Source: Methylorubrum populi
Lineage (GTDB): Bacteria; Pseudomonadota; Alphaproteobacteria; Rhizobiales; Beijerinckiaceae
Assembly (NCBI RefSeq): GCF_002355515.1
Contig: NZ_AP014809.1
Location: 1,182,001 to 1,246,000, forward strand
Length of the DNA stretch: 64,000 bases
Direction: 5' to 3'
The notes below the pieces were generated by a model. The model was not told where the DNA came from, ran no database searches, and was given only the letters and a program-made list of their open reading frames with translations. Both the position numbers and the translations under genes were made by a program. Shown here piece after piece: positions 57,929 to 64,000 of the stretch; the stretch's first letter is position 1; each line of letters starts with the position of its first letter.

Positions 57929-59254
57929 TCAGGCGAGCTTGACCGCGCGCGCTTCAGCCGCCTCGGCGATCTCAGCTTCGGCCGCGAGGTAGCGCCGCCG
58001 CATCGGCTTCAGCACGAAGACTGCGAGCGCGGCGGCCAAGATGTTCAGCCCGATGATGAGCCCGAACACCGCCGACCAGCCGTAGGAGGCCGACAGGACG
58101 CTGGCGAAGGGGACGAGGAAGGCCGCCGTCCCTTTGGCGGTGTACAGGAGCCCGGCGTTGCTGGCAGCGTACTTCGAGCCGAAGGTGTCGCCGCAGGTCG
58201 CCGGGAACAGCGAGTAGATCTCGCCGAACACCCCGAAATACATGGCCGTGCACAGCACGAAGACAACCGGGTTGCGGCCGTAGCCCAGCAGCAGGATGCA
58301 GGCCGTGGCGGCGATGACGAAGGCGATGAACATCGTGTTCTCGCGGCCGATATTGTCGGACACCCAGCCGAAGAACGGCCGCCCGAACCCGTCGAAGATG
58401 CGGTCGAGCGAGATCGCCAGGGTCAGCGCCGCCATCTGCAGGCCGAACAGGTTCATCGTCACGTCGGCGACCTTGAAGTCGTGGGCGATCGGAGCGATCT
58501 GCGCCGCCGCCATCAGGCCACCCGAAGCGACCATCACGAACATCGCGTACATCGTCCAGAACACGGGCGTGCGCACCGCCTGTTTCGGGCTGCGGTCGAT
58601 CTTGGTCTGGGGCAGGCGCAGGTTCTTGCGCTTGATCGGTACGGCGACCGAGGGCTTGCGCAGGAGGAACGACAGCAGGAGGACGACGGCGCCCTGGCCG
58701 AGCCCGAAGACGAGGAAGGCCTTCTGGTAGCCGCTCGCGGCGATCATGTTGGCGATCGGGATCACCGTGACGGCCGCGCCCGCGCCGAAGCCCGCTGCCG
58801 TCGCGCCCGCGGCGAGGCCGCGCCGGTCGGGGAACCACTTCAGGGCGTTGCCGACGCAGGTGCCGTAGACCGAGCCCGCGCCGATGCCGCCGATGACGGC
58901 CGCCGTGTAGAGCAGGAAGAGCGAGTCGGCGTAGGCATTGAGCGTCCAGGACAGGGCGATCATGAGCCCGCCGAAGCCGACGACGATGCTCGGGCCGTAG
59001 CGGTCCACGAACCAGGTCTCGATCGGCACGAGCCACGTTTCGGTGGCGACAAAGATGGTGAAGGCGAACTGGATCGCCGTGCGCCCCCATTGATGCTGCG
59101 CGTCGATCGGATCGACGAACAGGGTCCAGCCGTACTGAAGATTGGCGATCATGGCCATGCAGAGCACGCCGAAGGCGAGTTGCCACCACTTGGCGGACGG
59201 CGCATCGACGGGCGCCTCGGTATGCGCGTGCTGCTCTGCCGGTTGGTAGACCAT
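57929..59254 (-). CDS. oxlT: Oxalate/formate antiporter-like MFS transporter, copy 1
   Basis: 441 residues, about 12 membrane helices, OFA family of the major facilitator superfamily. Features: ANLQYGWTLFVDPIDAQHQW, ETWLVPIETWFVDRYGP, GIGAGSVYGTCVGNALKWFP, DRRGLAAGATAAGFGAGAAV and SLFPATCGDTFGSKYAASNA. The context next to oxc makes oxalate uptake, probably in exchange for formate or another dicarboxylate, the likely job. ATG 59254 (MVYQPAEQHAHTEAPVDAPS); the frame is open to 59407 but non-coding in character. The operator at 59317 lies just upstream. Confidence 0.9.
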   Translation of the reverse strand: MVYQPAEQHAHTEAPVDAPSAKWWQLAFGVLCMAMIANLQYGWTLFVDPIDAQHQWGRTAIQFAFTIFVATETWLVPIETWFVDRYGPSIVVGFGGLMIALSWTLNAYADSLFLLYTAAVIGGIGAGSVYGTCVGNALKWFPDRRGLAAGATAAGFGAGAAVTVIPIANMIAASGYQKAFLVFGLGQGAVVLLLSFLLRKPSVAVPIKRKNLRLPQTKIDRSPKQAVRTPVFWTMYAMFVMVASGGLMAAAQIAPIAHDFKVADVTMNLFGLQMAALTLAISLDRIFDGFGRPFFGWVSDNIGRENTMFIAFVIAATACILLLGYGRNPVVFVLCTAMYFGVFGEIYSLFPATCGDTFGSKYAASNAGLLYTAKGTAAFLVPFASVLSASYGWSAVFGLIIGLNILAAALAVFVLKPMRRRYLAAEAEIAEAAEARAVKLA

Positions 59255-59314
59255 CCGGTTTCTCCCTAATGCGGTTCTCGTGCTCCCCTGGCGCCGCATC
59301 ATGCACGATGATGC

Positions 59315-59335
59315 TAGGCATACAATATACCAGGG
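59315..59335 (-). promoter_or_regulatory. Oxalate-type operator upstream of the first oxlT
   Basis: GGCAT-ACAAT-ATACCAG (59317-59333, plus strand), 63 nt upstream of the oxlT ATG at 59254 and downstream of the second oxlT. It shares 6 of 6 bases on each flank with the CBS-gene site apart from Y/R changes. Confidence 0.6.
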
Positions 59336-59524
59336 CGGTGAAGTTCGCGTGCGATGCTGCGGCAACCCAGCACATCCACTGGATTGGAACCGCCGGTCGG
59401 ATCGCATCCGGTGGGTGTACCCGCGCGAAGCGAAATGCGTCGCCGCAGGCCGGCCGCCAAGGGGCCGGCCTGCGGCGACGAGGTCGAGGAAGCGGCCGGG
59501 CGGTGACCCCGGCCGGAGAGGACG

Positions 59525-60820
59525 TCAGTGCGCCGTGGCCGTCTTCGGCTCGGCCTCCCGCGCCGCCGCCTCGCGGGTGTAGGACTGCCGCATCGGCTTG
59601 AGCACGAAGATCGCCATCAGGGCCGCGAGGATGTTGAGTGCGGCCGCCGCCAGGAACACCGCATGCCAGGACCCGGTCATGGTCGTGAGGATGCTGGTGT
59701 AGGGCACGATCAGCGCCGCCGTGCCCTTGGCGGTGTAGAGCAGGCCGGCATTGGTGGCGGCGTATTTCGAGCCGAAGGTGTCGCCGCAGGTCGCCGGGAA
59801 CAGCGAGTAGATCTCGCCCCAGGCGAAGAACACGAGGCCGGTCAGGATCACGAACATGATCGGGTCCTGGCCGAACTGGCTCAGCATGTAGATGCCCACA
59901 CCTTCGATACCGAAGGAGAGGAACATCGTGTTCTCGCGGCCGATATGGTCGGAGATCCAGCCGAAGAGCGGGCGCGTCACGCCGTTGAGCACCCGGTCGA
60001 TGGTGGCGGCGAAGGTCAGCGCCGGCAAAGTGATGCCGAGGAGGCTGACCGGCACGTCGGCGATGTGGAAGTCCTTGGCGATGGGGCCGAGCTGAGCGGT
60101 CGCCATCAGGCCGCCCGCCGCCATCATCACGAACATCGCGTACATCACCCAGAAGATCGGGGTGCGCACCATCTCGCCCGGACTGAAGTCCCGCTTGCTC
60201 TGGCTGACCCGGGCGATCTCGGGCACCTGCCCCTTCTTCGGCGCCACCAGGAACAGGGCGATCAGCATCACGATGAGCCCCTGGCCGAGGCCGAACCAGA
60301 GGAAGGCCGACTCGTAGCCGTAATGGTGGATCACCGCCTGGATCGGCACCACGGTCAGCGCCGAGCCCGCGCCGAAGCCCATCGCGGTGAGGCCTGCGGC
60401 GAGGCCGCGTCGGTCGGGAAACCACTTGAGCGAGTTGCCGACGCAGGTGCCGTAGACCGCGCCCGCTCCGGTGCCGCCGATGACGGCGCCGACATAGAGC
60501 AGGGTGAGCGAGTCGGCGTAGGCGTTGATCACCCAGGCGAGCCCGCACATCAGGCCGCCGGCCAGCGTCACGACCCGCGGGCCGTACTTGTCAACGAACC
60601 AGCCCTCAATCGGCACAAGCCAGGTCTCGGTGACGACGAAGAGGGTGAAGGCGACTTGGATCGCGGCGCGGTCCCATCCGTGCCGCTCTTGGATCGGGTT
60701 GACGAAGAACGTCCACCCGTACTGCATGTTGGCGATCATGCACATGCAGATGATGCCGAACAGCAACTGCAACCAGCGGTTTGCGGGTGGTGGAACAGGT
60801 GTGGTCGAAGCTTGGGTCAT
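59525..60820 (-). CDS. oxlT: Oxalate/formate antiporter-like MFS transporter, copy 2
   Basis: 431 residues, a paralogue of the preceding carrier. Shared stretches: MIANMQYGWTFFVNPIQERH, VVTETWLVPIEGWFVDKYGP, GTGAGAVYGTCVGNSLKWFP, DRRGLAAGLTAMGFGAGSAL and SLFPATCGDTFGSKYAATNA. It lies 270 bp upstream of copy 1 on the same strand. Its promoter region (60821-60900) is AT-rich with TTCGAAATTAATATACGAA but has no clear GGYAT-N5-ATACC site, so the two copies may be controlled differently. One may favour oxalate and the other formate or a related acid (inference). Confidence 0.9.
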   Translation of the reverse strand: MTQASTTPVPPPANRWLQLLFGIICMCMIANMQYGWTFFVNPIQERHGWDRAAIQVAFTLFVVTETWLVPIEGWFVDKYGPRVVTLAGGLMCGLAWVINAYADSLTLLYVGAVIGGTGAGAVYGTCVGNSLKWFPDRRGLAAGLTAMGFGAGSALTVVPIQAVIHHYGYESAFLWFGLGQGLIVMLIALFLVAPKKGQVPEIARVSQSKRDFSPGEMVRTPIFWVMYAMFVMMAAGGLMATAQLGPIAKDFHIADVPVSLLGITLPALTFAATIDRVLNGVTRPLFGWISDHIGRENTMFLSFGIEGVGIYMLSQFGQDPIMFVILTGLVFFAWGEIYSLFPATCGDTFGSKYAATNAGLLYTAKGTAALIVPYTSILTTMTGSWHAVFLAAAALNILAALMAIFVLKPMRQSYTREAAAREAEPKTATAH

Positions 60821-61255
60821 GGACGTCTCTCCAGTGTACGCTCGATTTTCCGAGCATTTTGTTCAGCTTAAATTCGAAATTAATATACGAAAAACTGAAG
60901 TATGAGCCGTCGAGACAATGTTTCGACGCGGACACGTGGCCAGCGCTGCAATGGTTCGATCGAAACCGCGGAACGCTCCGGGTGACACCTCCGCCGATTG
61001 GTCTTGCCGGACCCTGGACGATATGCCTGCAAGATCGAGGGCCGGGCGCTGGATCGGGCCCGGATCGAGAGCGGGGCCTGTCGCGACGCGCGCCGCTGCA
61101 TCCCCAATGTTAGAAGGTCCGGTGGCTCGATCATGCCGGCCAGCCTGGACGGGGCGGCACCATAATTCAAAATGCCGGATTGACAATAGGTATGTTGTAT
61201 ACCAGCCTGCGTTCCAAGGCGTCCCCATCGAGAGGCACGCCGATGGAGGAGCGCC
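60821..61255. other. Divergent region between oxlT copy 2 and the CBS gene
   Basis: 435 bp. An AT-rich tract at 60855-60905 probably holds the oxlT promoter; the right end holds the operator at 61189-61205 and TTGACA at 61180-61185 before the CBS gene. The middle part is GC-rich without coding features. Confidence 0.4.
61180..61205 (+). promoter_or_regulatory. Oxalate-type operator with -35-like box upstream of the CBS gene
   Basis: GGTAT-GTTGT-ATACCAG (61189-61205) directly follows TTGACA (61180-61185). It is 51 nt upstream of the GTG start of the CBS protein. Fourth copy of the GGYAT-N5-ATACCAR pattern in or near the oxalate genes. Confidence 0.6.
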
Positions 61256-61684
61256 GTGTTTGGAGCGATGCGCCGTGCGCCGGACGCCTCGGGCGTCCGC
61301 ACCATCCATAGGGACCGGTCGGTGGCCGAGGCGGCGCAGCTCCTTGTCCAATCGGATGCGGGCGCACTCGTCGTCGTCGAGGGCGATTCCGACGAGACCG
61401 TGACAGGCCTTCTGACCCAGCGCGACATCTTCCGTGCCGTGGCGGCCGAAGGGCCGGACGTCTACAATCGCAGCGTCTGGCTCATCACCGACCACGACTT
61501 CCCCGCCGTCGATATCGCGGCCTCGGCCCAGGAGCGGCTGAAGACGTTCTGCGAACGGAAGGTCGACCACATCGCCCTGATGGAATCCTGCCGCATCAGC
61601 GCAATCCTGAGCATCTGGGACTGTGCGGGCCAGGATATCGGCGAGGCGCGGGCAGCAACCCCGATGACGTCATCGCATCCGTGA
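61256..61684 (+). CDS. CBS-domain protein
   Basis: 142 residues, GTG start. Two CBS units: VRTIHRDRSVAEAAQLLVQS, DAGALVVVEGDSDETVTGLL, TQRDIFRAVAAEGP; then the weaker second unit HDFPAVDIAASAQERLKTFC, VDHIALMESCRISAILSIWD. Nothing else is attached, so it is a small regulatory module that probably binds an adenosine nucleotide. The Cys in the last strand and the missing canonical second-unit aspartate are notable. It carries the oxalate-type operator and is divergent from the oxlT pair. Confidence 0.85.
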   Translation: MFGAMRRAPDASGVRTIHRDRSVAEAAQLLVQSDAGALVVVEGDSDETVTGLLTQRDIFRAVAAEGPDVYNRSVWLITDHDFPAVDIAASAQERLKTFCERKVDHIALMESCRISAILSIWDCAGQDIGEARAATPMTSSHP

Positions 61685-61847
61685 AGGCACACGGCCCCGC
61701 TTGCGCACGATCGTCCCTGCGACCGTTGCTGTGCACGGCGCGTCGAGGCTGTGGACCGCACTCGACGGAGCGGACACAGCGCATCGGACGTTGTGCGAGA
61801 ATGAACCGGAACCGGCCGGACGATATCTCCGAGAAAAGGCGCCCGTG

Positions 61848-62141
61848 ATGGAAACTCCCATGAAACATCTGACCGTCGTCGAGTGCCCGATCGTCTTCCC
61901 GGGCGAGAACGAATTCGGTGCGTCGAGCGTCGACATGCTGCCCCGCCTCGGCATCGCCGGCGGCCTGGAGAGCCGCCACATCCGTGTGCTGGACGAGCGC
62001 ATCATCGCCGTCTGCATCTGGCGCAGCTCGTTCTGCGCCAAGCTGTTCTTCGACGCCGCGTGGCACGAGCGGGCGGCGACCCTCTGGGGCGAGGCGTACC
62101 AGATCCGGTTCGAGGTGATCGAGAACGCCTCCGCCGCCTGA
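61848..62141 (+). CDS. Small conserved-looking protein of unknown function
   Basis: 97 residues from ATG 61848 (METPMKHLTVVECPIVFPGE); a second ATG at 61860 is possible. It follows the CBS gene by 163 bp on the same strand and ends 37 nt before the P-loop gene, so the last two are likely one unit. It is balanced in composition, not Arg-rich like the shadow frames, and contains SRHIRVLDERIIAVCIWRSS and AATLWGEAYQIRFEVIE. Alternating strands and helices suggest a small alpha/beta fold. I do not recognise a family. Confidence 0.65.
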   Translation: METPMKHLTVVECPIVFPGENEFGASSVDMLPRLGIAGGLESRHIRVLDERIIAVCIWRSSFCAKLFFDAAWHERAATLWGEAYQIRFEVIENASAA

Positions 62142-62178
62142 TCGGCGCAGGCCGTTCGCAACGAGGAGGGCCAGCGCG

Positions 62179-64000
62179 ATGGACACGGCCGCGCCGGCCC
62201 TTTCCGACGCCCCCCCCGCCATGGAGCCCGGGGACGCGGCGGCCCCTTCGGCCTTCCATGCCTGGAACCCGGGGCTCGAACCCGGCCTGCCGCGGGCGAT
62301 GCGCCCGCTAGCGACTCTGTTCCGGTCCGAGAACGTCTCCCTCGGCTATCCCGAGATCCTCGAACTCTCCGATCTCAGCGGCCTGCCCGCGACCCAGATC
62401 GCCCCGTTCCGACCCGAGCGCCTCGTCGTCCACGAGGTGCTGATCCGGGTGATGGCCGACATCTCGGTTCCGGTCGGCGAGGTCTATGCCGATCTCGGTC
62501 TGAACTTCCGTCGGATCGTCACTACCCTCCTGCGCGAGGGCGTGACGCATCGCCTTGATGCCGTCACGGCCACCTATGAAGCCGTCCGCGCTGAGGCCGA
62601 TGCGCTCCTCGAACGCGAGCTGTCGGCGCTGCTCGACGAGACGCCGGCGCAGACGCCCGAACCGGCCTCCGGCTGGATGCGCTGGCTCGCCCGGCTCGGC
62701 GGGCGCGACCGGCCCTCCTCCCGGATCCTCCCCCATTCCGGCGATGGCCAAGCCGATCTCCTCGGGCGTCTCGACGCGCGGTGTGCCGCCGCCGACGAGT
62801 CGGACACTCTGGAGAGCGCAGCACGCGAGGCCCTGCGCACGGTGTTCGGCCACGTCGTCGCCCGCCAGGGCATGCTGATCCGCGACCGCGCGCTTCTGCG
62901 GCGGCTCGCCGGGATCCTCGTGACCAACCGCTGCGGCAGCGACCGGATCGGTGCGCTGATCGCCCCCTGGATCGAGGCGGTCGCCGAGGCCGAGGGCTAC
63001 CATCGCCCGGCCCCCCAAGCGCAGCCGGTGGTGATGACCGTCAAGGGCGCCTCGGCCTCGGGCAAGAGCACGATCCGGCCCTACCAGCGCGGCCTCGCCG
63101 GGCGGATCGGCGCCGCGTGGCAGGATTTCGCCGTCATCACCCCCGACGTCTGGCGCAAGTTCCTGCTCGATTACGACAGCCTGGGTCCCGCCCGCCGCTA
63201 CGCCGGGCCGCTGACCGGCCACGAGGTCGAGATCGTCGATGCCAAGCTCGACCGCTACATCACCCGCAAGGCCGCGAATGGCCGCCTCTCGCACCTGCTG
63301 ATCGACCGCTTCCGCTTCGACAGCTTCTCGACGGAGGCCGGCAGCGACGGCGCCGGGCAGCTCCTGACCCGGTTCGGCCACCAGGTCTATCTGCAGTTCA
63401 TGGTCACGCCGCCCGAGGAAACCGTGGAGCGGGCCTGGAAGCGGGGCGAGGAATTCGGGCGCTACAAGGCAGTCGAGGATCTGCTCGCGCACAATGTCGA
63501 GGCCTATACCGGCATGCCGCGGCTGTTCTTCATGTGGGCCCTGCGCCGGGATCGGCCGGTCTTCTTCGAGTTCCTCGACAACAGCGTACCCAAGGGCGCG
63601 CGCCCGCTCACCATCGCCTTCGGGACGAACGACACGATGACCATCCTCGACGCCAGAGCGCTGCTGGCGATCGAGCGCTACCGGCGGATCGACATTCGCG
63701 CCCGCAGTCCGGCGGATGTCTATCGCGGCGTCACCGACGCGCCGGAGGCGGAGGCGGGCTTCCTGCGGGAGGTTCTGCGGCGGCTCGCCGTCGTACGCTT
63801 CGCCGATCGCGAGACGGGACGGGTCTTCGCACGGTTCGAGCAGGGCCGCTTGATCGGCTTGGATCGAGCGGGGCTTGCCGCCGCGCTCACCGATGCCGGG
63901 ACGGCGCGGGCCCTCGCGGCAACCGGGTTGCCGAAGCAGACCGACACCGTGCCGCCCCTCGACGACGAAAACCTCTGCCCGACCGGGACGTCGACGCTCG
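62179..64000 (+). CDS. Large P-loop protein with zeta-toxin-like kinase core (runs off window end)
   Basis: Open for at least 607 codons from ATG 62179 (MDTAAPALSDAPPAMEPGDA) to the window end without a stop. Residues 1-270 are mostly helical, with no family I recognise. At 290-298 is a Walker A motif, GASASGKST, preceded by a hydrophobic strand (VVMTVK). DFAVITPDVWRKFLLDYDSL follows, whose Asp occupies the place of the zeta-toxin catalytic Asp. Then LIDRFRFDSFS (Walker-B-like) and a lid-like RAWKRGEEFGRYKAVEDLLA. This is the layout of zeta-toxin/polynucleotide-kinase-type phosphotransferases, embedded in a much larger protein. Substrate unknown; no antitoxin of the epsilon type is visible. 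Confidence 0.75.
   Translation, partial: MDTAAPALSDAPPAMEPGDAAAPSAFHAWNPGLEPGLPRAMRPLATLFRSENVSLGYPEILELSDLSGLPATQIAPFRPERLVVHEVLIRVMADISVPVGEVYADLGLNFRRIVTTLLREGVTHRLDAVTATYEAVRAEADALLERELSALLDETPAQTPEPASGWMRWLARLGGRDRPSSRILPHSGDGQADLLGRLDARCAAADESDTLESAAREALRTVFGHVVARQGMLIRDRALLRRLAGILVTNRCGSDRIGALIAPWIEAVAEAEGYHRPAPQAQPVVMTVKGASASGKSTIRPYQRGLAGRIGAAWQDFAVITPDVWRKFLLDYDSLGPARRYAGPLTGHEVEIVDAKLDRYITRKAANGRLSHLLIDRFRFDSFSTEAGSDGAGQLLTRFGHQVYLQFMVTPPEETVERAWKRGEEFGRYKAVEDLLAHNVEAYTGMPRLFFMWALRRDRPVFFEFLDNSVPKGARPLTIAFGTNDTMTILDARALLAIERYRRIDIRARSPADVYRGVTDAPEAEAGFLREVLRRLAVVRFADRETGRVFARFEQGRLIGLDRAGLAAALTDAGTARALAATGLPKQTDTVPPLDDENLCPTGTSTL

Overview
The window is chromosomal DNA from a high-GC alphaproteobacterium, most probably Methylobacterium/Methylorubrum (close to M. 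extorquens). This is judged from protein content: alphaproteobacterial complex I genes plus an NDUFA12-type accessory subunit, an aroQ-accB-accC-aat block, an ELM1-family protein, a B12-dependent ribonucleotide reductase, HWE-family sensor kinases, a urease cluster with a fused gamma-beta subunit, and a complete oxalate-catabolism locus. The species name is inference.

Layout. 1-4330 (minus): start of the nuo operon, nuoA-B-C-D-E and the first 61 codons of nuoF; NuoE carries a long tail ending in a helix-hairpin-helix-like domain. 4862-4938: tRNA-Asp(GTC). 5160-6085: a CAP-domain lipoprotein and a frameshifted pseudoazurin pseudogene. 6237-13065: carB, greA, a small exported protein, an ELM1-family protein and trxB. 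13445-17559: a LysR regulator, then aroQ-accB-accC-aat. 17650-21337: a TetR regulator divergent from a DUF4188 gene, repeat elements, a DUF2155 protein, a royal-jelly/gluconolactonase-like protein and the NDUFA12 homologue. 21856-25587: nrdJ. 25588-27312: a 730-bp stretch with a possible transposase remnant, then a DUF4198 protein. 27457-33389: two large divergent sensor kinases. 33463-38139: a DUF1269 protein, oleate hydratase and a DUF2778 protein. 38319-44865: urease operon ureE-F-AB-C-G-D followed by urtA without the rest of its transporter. 44938-48600 (minus): cobalamin riboswitch, siderophore-type TonB-dependent receptor and a translationally coupled membrane acyltransferase. 48944-51161: a second DUF2778 protein, a SnoaL-like protein and an OsmC protein. 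51239-64000: oxalate region with a free-standing PAS protein, frc, an HPP/CBS protein, an alpha/beta hydrolase, oxc, two tandem oxlT-like carriers, a CBS-domain protein, a small unknown protein and a large P-loop protein running off the end.

How it works together. OxlT imports oxalate, Frc makes oxalyl-CoA, Oxc decarboxylates it to formyl-CoA, and the reducing equivalents eventually reach complex I. The most interesting signal is a shared operator-like sequence. It is a CTGGYATACCAG-type palindrome with a further GGYAT half-site at a fixed spacing (GGYAT-N5-ATACCAR). It occurs upstream of oxc, the first oxlT, the CBS gene, the PAS gene and, 45 kb away, nuoA. This suggests one regulator, not encoded in this window, coordinating oxalate catabolism, two small sensory proteins and respiratory complex I. 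Second in interest are the P-loop protein at the right edge, which has a zeta-toxin-like kinase core inside a protein of more than 600 residues, and the cobalamin riboswitch that controls a receptor of the siderophore class.
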